Of a stretch of DNA of 64,000 bases, positions 29,201 to 35,330 are shown one piece after another. Both the position numbers and the translations under genes were made by a program. Origin of the DNA: Axinella damicornis (taxonomy: Eukaryota; Porifera; Demospongiae; Axinellida; Axinellidae); contig OZ007506.1 in NCBI GenBank assembly GCA_963931865.1, positions 14,287,469 through 14,351,468 on the forward strand. Reading direction: 5' to 3'. Every line of letters starts with the position of its first letter. Position 1 is the first letter of the stretch. Below the pieces are notes generated by a model. That model had not been told where the DNA came from. It saw nothing but the letters and a program-made list of their open reading frames with translations, and searched no databases.

Positions 29201-30770
29201 TTTGATCTGTGTTTACTGCTCAAGATCAGTTTACAAGATGGAAGCCACAAAGTAGCTACAGCAGTAAAGCAGCCAAAGTCAGTTGGATTGAGAAGTATGA
29301 CGTAGTATTTCAATAAGATAGTCGGTATTACCAGGAGCTGTTGGCAGGATGGGCGGGCGGTTTTCGTTTTCCTTTGTTTCTCTGGATAGTGGTTTGCGGG
29401 TGAGCAAGTTGTATAGCTATTTCAGCCCTGCTGTCACGGTGATGTCCTCATTTCTCACAGTCTGCTGATCAACTACAGTTCAAAGTTTGCGCACATGCGT
29501 GCATGTCAGCTCATGTGATTATTTTTTGGTAGTCAGTAGTTAATTGGAATGAGAAGGGAGGACATTGGCTCATGGCACGTGCAGGACTCTGATGACAGTA
29601 GTGAGCACCAGCAGTAGTCCCCTCCCATGGCCGAAGACCGTTCAACTCTGTTTGGGTATCTCACTATAGAGTTCTTTTTTAAGTTGATAGGTCTGAGATT
29701 ACTTTCTTCATTAATCCCTTCTTTCATACACATGTCACAGCTTAAGGTAGGAAACATGGGTACACCAATCTCCAAAACCAAGTTGATGGATAAATGGGCA
29801 GCATCAAAGCATACACAAGTTTCAGCAATACTTTGCATCAAACTGCTCCCTCTGCTTGAAAATTTCCCATAAAACTCAATTTCAAGGCCCTCTACTAAAC
29901 TGAAAATTTGAACCCTCTCCAAGGCCCCACCCACACTCTGACCCCATCATCAATACACACACAAAACAGGCCAAAAAACAACGGATGGATTTACCACCTG
30001 CTCTCCTCAGTTGCAGGCTACAGCCCAAAACTCACTTCCGCCCTCAAAAACAGAGGTTTGGCTACCCTGGGCTTTCAAAAAATTTTCGACACACACCAAC
30101 TAAAACCGACTAAAGCCAAGGCCACTTTTCAAAAGGTCAACCTACCCCCTGCAAAACTAGGGATGCTTTTCCACGTTCACCTCTCGGTTACAGAGTTTTG
30201 GCCACACATCTACTCCCTCTCACCAGCCCAGTCCAGCTACCAAACCAGCCAAATTCGCCCTAACATGAAAATGGGCGGGGCCTGTAATGTCGAAAGGTCA
30301 ACTCTCTAGAGTACCTTGGCCAGGGAGCTGTCGGAGGCTGTTCACCTTCCAGGCTGTTCTTCGGCCACTTCAGCAGCCCAACAAACATTCTGCTCACTCG
30401 ACCTAGCTATTCACACTCAGATAGCCCATTGCTGCATTCAATAAGCTAGAATAGCTCCTGTAACAAATCTTCAAAGTACCGCATGGCCACATCAGAGTAC
30501 CGATTTGAAACTTGAAAGGGCCGCTAGCCGCATCAAAGAGAGAAGCCCCCCTTGTTTATTCCGGTAGCCGCCATGGGAAAATGTAAACCAAAATTGCGCA
30601 ATTTCGCCGATGTCATGCTTCCTACCTTAAATCCCATGCCTGCCATCCTATACATCTGCTATAACTAATACAAAACATTCTGCAATGGTAGATCACCATT
30701 TGAATGTAACCAACAGACCAACTTCTTTATGCTCATGAATCCTGTGCACACAGACACAAACTCCACCCAT

Positions 30771-30802
<32 letters not shown>

Positions 30803-32159
30803 GGCTTAACGTCTATGGCTTGCACTTGTCACCGCCTTCTCTATAACACTCGCTATACCAAAGATTATAGCTTGTCTTCAAAGTAATGGCTGTTGCTATC
30901 CTGGTAATCACAGGCCCTCACGTGCCAACAGTATCAGATATGTGACAGGCACCATAACCATCAGAACTTCTCCGAATTCACACCATCCACACCATCCACA
31001 CACCGTTCGAGTCCGTGGATGTGACCATTTGAAGGTCCGTTTTTCAGTAATTCTCCTGCATTAAGGAGTGCCCGTAGGTGTGGTCTGCACAAAAGGTGTG
31101 ATAAATGCAGTTGTCCCATGACAGACTCGATCAGGACAGTGAGATCATGGAGCAACTTCGATGATGACGGTGCCCATCCAGTCCCATATCTACAGCTAGT
31201 TTCTCCTGGGTATGGTTTATAGAAGTTAGAACAGCCTGGTTACTACGGAATAAGTATATGGCAATGGATGAACATATTAAAAGCCAACACTGCATGCTCT
31301 TCTGCTTTGTCAATCCGCAATTAGTTATGCACTGCAACCAGGTCATGCACGTAATGGTAATCAGAGAGATCATAATAGGGTGTGTAACAATACCTTTGGT
31401 AGGTGTAGGTGGTTCCAATTCCTTTGGAATTTCATTGCCGGCACCCTGCTCCTTGGCAATGCTCCCTGGATCTTTAGCAAGACCTTTATAAGAAAAATAA
31501 TATATGTATTATACAATAGAAATTGTGTGTGTCATGAGACTTCACAGTAAGCAGCCACAGTAATAGAATGCACTGCACTTACCACTTTTGAGTGCTGTGG
31601 CACCCCCATGTGCATTCACGACTTCACCCTCACCACCATCCTTTGGTTCCACCTCAACACCATCACCACCGCCACCACCATCACCACTGCCAACACCATC
31701 ACCACCCCCACCACCACCACCATCAGCACTACCACTGCCACTACCACCACCACCACTGTCACCACCACCACCATTCATAGCCACCCCTCCACCATCACCA
31801 CCATCACCACCACCACCACCACCACTGCCGCCACCATTCATAGCCACCTCTCCACCATCACCACCCCCACCATCACCACCACCACCATTCATAGCCACCT
31901 CTCCACCATCACCACCAACACTATTATCACTGCCACCACCACCACCACCACCAGCACTGCCTTTGATAACTACTCCATCACTAGTACCACCACTACCACC
32001 GTCGTTCACAATCCCTCCATTCTCACATTCACCATTCCTAGTGTTCTTTGCACCATCACCTCCACCACTGCCATTTGTAGCTGCACCATCACCGCCACCA
32101 CCGCCACCCCCACCATTGGAGGTGGACTGATCAGCTCCACTGGGTTTGCCGTCAGACAT
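2650..32159 (-). CDS. RNF213/mysterin-like giant E3 ligase, 5' part (26 exons)
   Basis: RNF213 proteins are giant cytosolic ubiquitin ligases with a long N-terminal arm, six AAA modules (two ATPase-active) and a RING region. I joined these minus-strand exons: 32159-31583, 31483-31394, 23376-23308, 23237-22767, 22701-22556, 22483-22377, 22303-22184, 20919-20810, 16354-16227, 16149-15974, 12116-11951, 10675-10463, 10040-9951, 9888-9797, 9725-9458, 7585-7526, 7243-6633, 6572-5366, 5249-4950, 4877-4755, 4572-4354, 4285-3881, 3651-3532, 3359-3251, 3053-2875, 2778-2650. All borders are AG/GT, phases match at each junction and no internal stop appears, giving about 2,095 codons. Family assignment rests on the stretch around IYGGPPEPFEILHC, the VNHLPFQLQE motif, and the following Walker A GLPGDGKT. 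The ATPase and RING parts lie beyond the left edge. The acceptor of the exon at 16,354 is ambiguous (16,358 or 16,354); only the latter keeps phase. Confidence 0.85.
5366..7585 (-). CDS. RNF213-like exons 16-18 with two large coding exons
   Basis: Exons 7585-7526 (20 codons), 7243-6633 (203 codons) and 6572-5366 (402 codons). The last is the largest exon seen. It includes a proline run (EHPPPPPPTAKFVPPDPH) and then long alpha-helical sequence ending LIRLWFSRAE. The junction between the two large exons rebuilds a tryptophan codon across the intron (TG|G). This corresponds to the RNF213 arm and linker region. No catalytic motif lies here. Confidence 0.85.
8192..8291. mobile_element. TAGCCTC hairpin MITE
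   Basis: Terminal inverted repeats TAGCCTCATTCC and GGGAATGAGGCTA, with an internal palindrome around CTTGCAGTATGCAAA. It belongs to the family at 46,192, 57,927, 61,320 and 63,418, which use 9-bp target duplications. The right-hand target copy appears interrupted by the adjacent element at 8,293. Confidence 0.6.
8293..8937. mobile_element. TA-flanked element, family A, copy 1
   Basis: Terminal repeats begin TACCGTATTTC. Both ends carry the same subterminal modules (GATTAGTGGCTGCCCTCGAA, TAGTAGCC) in inverted orientation. The interior contains a 60-bp direct duplication (around 8,410-8,480 and 8,500-8,570). A diverged relative is at 28,537-29,016. No transposase. Confidence 0.55.
9020..9280. 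repeat. Dispersed intronic repeat, family B
   Basis: Shares the order GTGGATGGT..CAAGCACC, GTGAGACT.TGAAGTTGTG, GTGCACTGCTCAGTGTAAAAT, TGCTGTTTTGTG with copies at 13,760-14,015, 15,500-15,830, 16,925-17,120 and 21,795-22,060. Five copies lie within one gene's introns. No terminal repeats or coding region were found. Confidence 0.5.
9458..12116 (-). CDS. RNF213-like exons 11-15 (N-terminal arm)
   Basis: Five exons: 12116-11951, 10675-10463, 10040-9951, 9888-9797 and 9725-9458. They encode helical segments such as AVDVLQRFFTSEEEFMELIV, EQFEEECKNWLLLLMGLV and NQRSVHKFLFKIAQHYKERK. Each has clean borders and matching phases (2-0, 0-0, 0-0, 0-2, 2-0). The intron 10,676-11,950 holds no further exon that keeps phase. 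Confidence 0.75.
10676..11950. other. RNF213-like intron
   Basis: No exon that keeps phase. A hydrophobic open stretch at about 10,749-10,833 with a GTGAGT donor was tested, but its frame does not join either neighbour. Contains fragments of dispersed repeats (TTCTCTGGCTGGATGACAAA near 11,070; a GGCCTGGGAGATCTGGT fragment near 11,455). Confidence 0.5.
12538..13010. repeat. Dispersed repeat, family C, copy 1
   Basis: About 470 bp similar to 27,992-28,478. Both contain ATTGTGC.GCGTA, GAAACTCACC.TTGGTGGTGG, ATTCTGACCACACGG, CACTGTCGTTCACT or a close form, and GCTACCAGGAGTGCGGTTGC. Termini were not defined and no ORF is conserved between copies. Confidence 0.55.
13354..13432. repeat. Two adjacent perfect inverted repeats (cruciform-prone)
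   Basis: First hairpin: 14-bp arms at 13,354-13,367 and 13,380-13,393. Second hairpin: 19-bp perfect arms at 13,391-13,409 and 13,414-13,432 around a 4-base loop. The two share three bases. They lie inside an RNF213-like intron. Confidence 0.8.
13760..14015. repeat. Dispersed intronic repeat, family B
   Basis: Second copy of the family seen at 9,020-9,280, ending with the module GAAAACACTCGAAGATGAAT that also ends the copy at 21,795-22,060. Confidence 0.5.
14142..15406. mobile_element. TTAA-flanked element, outer (hosts a nested element)
   Basis: Flanked by TTAA at both ends (14,142-14,145 and 15,403-15,406). Terminal inverted repeats start GGTTACGATG and differ at one base over about 17 bp. 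It contains a second TTAA element at 14,262-14,856. TTAA targets are typical of piggyBac and Kolobok elements; the GG ends suggest Kolobok-like, by inference. No transposase gene is visible. Confidence 0.65.
14262..14856. mobile_element. TTAA-flanked element nested in the previous one
   Basis: Flanked by TTAA (14,262-14,265 and 14,853-14,856) with inverted ends GGTTACGGG. A relative with better ends is at 27,318-27,899. A GC-rich interior contains two overlapping ORFs of about 105 codons on opposite strands with no recognisable domain. Confidence 0.65.
15500..15830. repeat. Family B repeat with internal 100-bp tandem duplication
   Basis: A unit of about 100 bp (GCTGCTATTTTGTGCCAAAA through CAGTTTGGTGTGGA) occurs twice in direct succession at about 15,549-15,647 and 15,649-15,754, the second with a small A-rich insertion. 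Near identity suggests a recent duplication. Confidence 0.6.
15974..20919 (-). CDS. RNF213-like exons 8-10 (N-terminal arm)
   Basis: Three exons: 20919-20810 (contains FGHHKAFWFLGQAMLRLM), 16354-16227 (LLVAAKPVTVMHSFPAVTTY) and 16149-15974 (YILDDANIDGIVRGILLG). Phases are 2-1, 1-0 and 0-2. The 4.5-kb intron between the first two contains repeats and a composite insertion at 19,565-20,780. The aromatic and leucine-rich helical character fits the stacked helices of the RNF213 arm. Confidence 0.7.
16925..17120. repeat. Dispersed intronic repeat, family B
   Basis: Fourth, more diverged copy (AAGAAGCCATATTACTTGAG, GTGGATGGTTCATGCACC, AGTGATGGGATCACGCGCTG). Confidence 0.45.
17121..19564. other. 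RNF213-like intron, no gene recognised
   Basis: No exon that keeps phase. An open minus-strand segment at 18,286-18,363 has splice-like borders but would break the frame between the exons at 20,810 and 16,354. A small palindromic repeat (CACCTGTCTAATAAGG and GCATTAGACAGGTT) lies at about 18,370-18,428. Confidence 0.4.
19565..20780. repeat. Composite insertion bounded by 80-bp direct repeats
   Basis: The segment TTTGTCAGGAATATACCTCT through CCCATTATACACAAT occurs at 19,565-19,641 and again at 20,700-20,780. Between them, a 270-bp unit (TTTAACAAGCTGCAAGTTGG to GTGACAGTCCC) also occurs twice in direct orientation, at about 19,643-19,916 and 20,370-20,636. The order is A-B-spacer-B'-A'. It could be a short LTR-like (TRIM-type) insertion or two successive local duplications. 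No primer-binding site or gag/pol could be identified. Confidence 0.6.
21380..21790. mobile_element. Degenerate copy of the 5-bp-TSD element family
   Basis: Contains the family core (CACTGCCGAAGGCA, GAAATATTTTTCACC, CATAGCACCTTCGTGCTTG, the distal TGGCCAGACC arms) found in the copies at 33,134 and 34,981. Its terminal repeats are eroded and no clear target duplication was seen. Confidence 0.5.
21795..22060. repeat. Dispersed intronic repeat, family B
   Basis: Fifth copy, with the modules GTGGGTGGTTTCAAGTGCCT, TTTTGGCAGTTTGGTGACTT and AAAACACTCGAAGATGAATG in the same order as at 13,760-14,015. Confidence 0.5.
22184..23376 (-). CDS. RNF213-like exons 3-7 (N-terminal arm)
   Basis: Five exons: 23376-23308, 23237-22767, 22701-22556, 22483-22377 and 22303-22184. 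The largest (157 codons) contains FPVAVVTNTVGKALSDIF and a WIDI segment, which resemble the globular start of RNF213-like arms. For the exon starting at 22,483 two frames are open; only the one reading GGESTSMIFSTLVKKIEHCF gives phase agreement with both neighbours, using the GTCAGT donor at 22,555. Introns here are short (56-140 bp). Confidence 0.75.
23945..24429. mobile_element. Non-autonomous DNA transposon with 5-bp TSD (ATGAC)
   Basis: Ends CAGTGGCGGAT and CTGCCCCTG form imperfect inverted repeats and are flanked by ATGAC at 23,940-23,944 and 24,430-24,434. A 22-base G run lies just inside the left end and a C run soon after. The family resembles hAT elements that make 5-bp duplications (inference). 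No transposase. Confidence 0.75.
24463..24546 (-). CDS. Candidate 84-bp cassette exon in the large RNF213-like intron
   Basis: An open 84-bp stretch with an acceptor (TTTCAACAG) and a donor (GTATGA). It would encode YRDSHKRAWICLLFELVYAH followed by LVLMDVF. It begins and ends in phase 1, so it can be included between the exons at 31,394 and 23,376 or skipped without changing frame. It lies 29 bp to the right of (on the minus strand, just upstream of) a non-autonomous transposon (23,945-24,429). Its hydrophobic composition does not resemble the flanking linkers, so it may be chance or an exonised sequence. Confidence 0.35.
24689..25086. mobile_element. Inverted-repeat element with ATTAAC target duplication
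   Basis: Terminal inverted repeats CAGACCTCTCAACT and AGTTGAGAGGTCTG, flanked by ATTAAC at 24,683-24,688 and 25,087-25,092. Internal TCTCACGGTC motifs repeat several times. A left-truncated copy is at about 29,423-29,698. Confidence 0.65.
25301..26279. mobile_element. TTAA-flanked element GGTAGGAA, copy 1
   Basis: TTAA at 25,301-25,304 and 26,276-26,279; inverted ends GGTAGGAAACATG and CATGCTTCCTACC. It contains a plus-strand ORF (25,315-25,866, 183 codons), proline- and threonine-rich with no recognised domain. The ORF is broken in the second copy by a frameshift and a stop, so its coding status is doubtful. Confidence 0.7.
26293..26780. mobile_element. Degenerate piggyBac-like MITE
   Basis: Ends CTCTTTAGGGCCC and GGTCTTAAAGGG lie beside TTAA (left) and TTAG (right) and resemble the element at 32,457-33,060. 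The interior has a 76-codon ORF with no recognisable domain. Confidence 0.45.
27318..27899. mobile_element. TTAA-flanked element GGTTACGGGATCCC
   Basis: TTAA at 27,318-27,321 and 27,896-27,899; ends GGTTATGGGATCCC and GGGATCCCGTAACC are inverted repeats. Same family as 14,262-14,856. No transposase. Confidence 0.7.
27992..28478. repeat. Dispersed repeat, family C, copy 2
   Basis: Diverged relative of 12,538-13,010 in the same orientation. It follows a TTAA element by about 90 bp. Confidence 0.5.
28537..29016. mobile_element. TA-flanked element, family A, copy 2
   Basis: Left end GATATTTCTGAGATCAAACG and right end TTGATCGTGGAAATATGGTA match the inverted ends of 8,293-8,937, and the subterminal modules (TTGATTAGTG, AATAGTAGCCGC) are retained. 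Shorter and more degraded. Confidence 0.45.
29423..29698. mobile_element. Truncated copy of the CAGACCTCT element
   Basis: Matches the right two thirds of 24,689-25,086 (GGTGATGTCCTC.TTTCTCAC, TGCAGGACTCTGA.GACAGTA, TATCTCACTATAGAGTTCTT) but lacks the left terminus. Confidence 0.55.
29742..30630. mobile_element. TTAA-flanked element GGTAGGAA, copy 2
   Basis: TTAA at 29,742-29,745 and 30,627-30,630 with the same inverted ends as 25,301-26,279. It lacks about 90 bp near the right end that copy 1 has. The long ORF of copy 1 is split into 81- and 133-codon pieces. Confidence 0.7.
30631..31393. other. Intron remainder with 31-base G tract
   Basis: A G run occupies 30,771-30,801. The rest is intronic sequence with no exon or repeat I can name. 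Confidence 0.5.
31394..31483 (-). CDS. RNF213-like exon 2 (hydrophilic linker)
   Basis: A 90-bp phase 1-1 exon encoding a polar linker (GLAKDPGSIAKEQGAG then NEIPKELEPPTPTK). The acceptor follows TTATAAAG and the donor is GTATTG. It links the Gly-rich N-terminus to the exon at 23,376 across an intron of about 8 kb filled with transposons. The sequence is low in information, so its support is the splice borders and the phase. Confidence 0.6.
31583..32159 (-). CDS. RNF213-like exon 1: start codon and glycine-rich N-terminus
   Basis: This exon encodes the first 192 residues plus one base of the RNF213-like protein. It opens MSDGKPSGADQ and then becomes almost pure Gly with interspersed Asp, Ser and Asn. 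The block GGEVAMNGGG recurs three times with variations (once as GGGVAMNGGG). It ends ATALKS before a consensus donor GTAAGT. On the opposite strand the same DNA reads as long proline, threonine or histidine ORFs, which are shadows of the CCACCA triplet array. Start choice: this is the only ATG that opens the long frame, and the donor joins in phase 1 to the next exon. Length of the Gly tract is likely variable between alleles. Confidence 0.75.
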
Positions 32160-32452
32160 GCTGTGGACAATATTGGCAATTTCAAGTTCACAATAAATAT
32201 TATGGTGAACATAATATTATAGGTAGATATATAGGTTGCAGCGCTGAACCAAACATTCATAGATAGTTTTGTAGTCCTCTATAAACGAGACTGTTAAATG
32301 CTTGTTCACACTCCAGCCTCTCTGCACCTTGCTCAACCGGTCACACTCCGCCCTTCTCTCTCTCTCTAGCACTCAGCCGAGGTAACATGGCTTCTTCTAT
32401 AATACTATAAGTATGCAGTACTTCATGACCAACTGCTTCAAAACTCATTGTA
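32160..32452 (-). promoter_or_regulatory. 5' UTR and promoter-side flank of the RNF213-like gene
   Basis: Sequence directly upstream of the ATG at 32,159. It contains a TC-rich run (CTCTCTCTCTCT on the plus strand near 32,357) and no recognisable TATA box. The true transcription start cannot be placed. It is closed off by a transposon at 32,457. Confidence 0.3.
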
Positions 32453-32456
32453 TTAA

Positions 32457-33060
32457 CCCTTTAAGCCCCATTGACGTCTATAGGCGTCATTTAGACCCTA
32501 TGCACTTGTAGGGCTTCTCGCCAGTCCAAAAAGAGACCAAAAGTCTTCAGAGGGCCTAGGGACGACTTTAAGGCACGAACTCAAAAATTTGGTCAGATTT
32601 CGGCGCGCAACCCCCACTAAACGTACAAGCGGGGGGGTTTCGAAGGGGGGGCGGCAGCCCCCCCTTCGGCCTGTCGTGGGCGTTTTTTTTGATTTTAATG
32701 AGATTCATTGACCCGAGAATTTTTGATTCTAATGATATTCATAGACTCCACCCAGGGCCTCAAGAAAACCTGCAAATTGGTGGTGTAAGGTGTGCCATCA
32801 GTCAGATCTGGCCCAAGTTTAGGGAAATGCTGGGCGAAAATCCGGCTGACATCCACCTTTGACCTCCGATTGCTGGCCTTGTGGGGGGTCATGAATATCA
32901 TTAACAGTATTGCCAGAGGGGTCTCTCCATGTGTGCGGGCCCCACCAAGTTTGGCCGCTGAGGAGCGAATGCTGTGGGAGAGGAGTACCTACGAAAGTGG
33001 TTGTGCGCTGAATGCATGAAAATGTGTTGTCTTGGTGGGAAGAATTCGGTGGTTAAAGGG
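32457..33060. mobile_element. piggyBac-like MITE (TTAA, CCCTTTAA ends)
   Basis: TTAA at 32,453-32,456 and 33,061-33,064. The left end is CCCTTTAAGCCCC and the right end GGTTAAAGGG. CCC ends beside TTAA are the piggyBac signature. ORFs in the interior have no recognisable transposase motif. Confidence 0.65.
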
Positions 33061-33133
33061 TTAAACAAGTACAAAAATTCCAGTCCCTCAATATATCTTG
33101 CTGGTGGGATAGAAAGAGCTATGCTTACGTAAG

Positions 33134-33747
33134 CAGGGCCGGCGGAAGCAATTTGGGTTTGGTACGGCAAAATGGGATACGTCCACTGCCGAAGGCAGTG
33201 TGTAGAGGCGCGTAGCGCCGATCTGTATATATAGCGCGAAGCGCGGAAAAAAATTTTCACGGTCATTTTTCAGTTGCCTGGATGGGGTCTCATAGCACCT
33301 TCGTGCTTTGCACTGCACTGCCACTGCTGTCTAGTTTCCGTGCAATCCGTGACTGTCTCACTCTCGACGAAATGTACGCTGCGCTGGTAGCCCACGCCTA
33401 GGCGACGAGTTTTTCGCTGCTGTTATTCCTGGCTCCACCCCTTTCTAAATCGCACGTGGTAGTCAGCACGTCAACAAGCGCCCGGTACGTGTCCAGACAC
33501 TTCAAGTTTTGCTGCATTGCAACTGGACTCGTAAACAGACTTTCCCTCGAGCCTGGTCCCCAGTACGTAGCTATGTATCCACGGCGCTCAGTAGTCTGGC
33601 GCAGCCAGACTACTGAGCTCCGTGGATACAAGTCTGGCTGCGCCAGACTAGGCGCTCAGTGCCGCCTGATGTTTATCAAGTACCATGGTTTGTCAAAACA
33701 TTGGTCCGGCAGTTGCCGGGTCTGCCGGACCTGTTCCGCCGCCCCTG
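33134..33747. mobile_element. Non-autonomous DNA transposon with 5-bp TSD (GTAAG)
   Basis: Ends CAGGGCCGGCGG and CCGCCGCCCCTG, flanked by GTAAG at 33,129-33,133 and 33,748-33,752. Contains the family core with the purine-rich GCGAAGCGCGGAAAAAAATT. It also contains a hairpin (arms around GTAGTCTGGC and GCCAGACTAC near 33,590-33,612), possibly a second small insertion. Confidence 0.75.
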
Positions 33748-33752
33748 GTAAG

Positions 33753-34980
33753 AGGGATTACCCAAGAACTGTTTTAGCCAGAGTCCAAGTGCACGTACAT
33801 TACACCCTTTGCTAATATTCATGGCTGGAGTTACTACATTCACAAACTGATGTCAGACTTGATGGTTGTCATTACAGATTGAATTGATTACTTGGTCAAG
33901 CACCACATGACTTACTACGTAGTAGGCACTTCAAAGTCAACACAGGCATGTGAATTTTCGCCACGGACATGATAACGGGTACAGACCGTGTACACTTGCA
34001 GTTATAGTGTTGTGGACAAGCCACTAGCTCTATCCTGCCACAAAATTTCGTCTGTATAATATTATATATATGCGTAAAGATAAGGGCTAGTAACTGTTAC
34101 CAAGTCACCAAGCACGTGCACACTATGCATTCCCATGACAAACTAAAGCAACAATATAATACTACTATACCATGTATGCTGCTTAGAGAACACTTGAGTT
34201 AGCTACCGAGCTATTCCAACTAGTGAGTACAAGTGGTTCCAGCCTGCATGGATCAAGCAGCGGCCAGCAATGGCATGCAGGTGACATTTTATTGGTCTTC
34301 GCTACGTGCTCAGAACCAGTTATCTCTACAACCAGGGTACGAAAACTACTCTATTGTTAAAATCATATGACTTACAAGGCAGTCTAGTGGTAAGACAGCC
34401 CCAGCTGTATTTATTTTGCTCTCTGCGGATACGCATGCGCTCTCAATCTCATGCTCAGCACTTTTATATAGCTACCGCAGCTTGACTGCTTGTAGCAATC
34501 ACTACACATGATGTACAGCTGGTGAAATCGCAATACTAAATTATTGCTGACAGTGATACATACATTGTGATAATACTAATACGGTACGACATTACAGCGG
34601 CGAGAGACGCCTGCTTCTTGAAATACAAACTCACCCCTTTCTTACTGCGCAGCAACAGCTCTGAGGTCTGCAGCTAGCTAGCTAGCGACGGCAAGTGACG
34701 TCGACGCGTCATAGATGCAGAGCGATAAATTAAATTAGCAGATGAATGCGCGCGCGCGAGTGGAGCTCCTTACAGTGAGTGTACATGCATAATACACAAA
34801 GTCTTTATTCACAGTCCTTGCTACTGGCGCATGGCGTAACAGTTAACGCATCCCGTCCACTTTTCTGCACTCTTCCAGATGGTGCTTCACTGTCCTCAGG
34901 TCCAGATCGTCGTCTAGTACCTGTGGGAAGAGGTATATACAAACTGAGCAACAGCATGCTAACCTATCGGTAGTAGTTCA
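33753..34980. other. Intergenic stretch, no feature recognised
   Basis: No ORF longer than about 65 codons, no conserved domain and no repeat shared with the rest of the window. Contains short CG/TAGC-rich simple stretches (GCTAGCTAGCTAGC near 34,672; GCGCGCGCGC near 34,748). Confidence 0.5.
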
Positions 34981-35325
34981 CAGGGGCGGCAGCGGCATAG
35001 AAGAAGTGGTTCGGCCTACTCGTAGCGCAGAGGCGCGAAGCACCCATCTGTCCGCGCGAAGCGCGGAAAAAATTTTTCGCATGTATTTTCAGCGACGAGG
35101 AAGCGCTCTCGTAGCATCAAAATGGCCGTTTTGGGAAAGAAAAGACCTTGGCTGCTGTGCAGTTTCAATGGTAGGCCCACAACTAGGACGAGAAACAGAT
35201 GCCATTGCCGAGTCTGCATATAAGTAGATTATGCGTGACTACGCTGCACGTGATATTATAATCAGGTCGGCTGGAAAAGTGGTCCGGCCAAAGCCGGACC
35301 AGCCGGACCGGCGGCGCCGCCTCTG
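34981..35325. mobile_element. Non-autonomous DNA transposon with 5-bp TSD (GTTCA)
   Basis: Ends CAGGGGCGGCAGCGGC and GCCGCCTCTG, flanked by GTTCA at 34,976-34,980 and 35,326-35,330. It shares the GCGCGAAGCGCGGAAAAAAT core with 33,134-33,747. Short and without coding capacity. Confidence 0.8.
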
Positions 35326-35330
35326 GTTCA

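Noticed and set aside
31588..32222. Long plus-strand Pro-, Thr- and His-rich ORFs
   Set aside because: They are opposite-strand readings of the GGN/CCN triplet array. The minus-strand reading has an ATG, a consensus donor and a phase match to the next exon.
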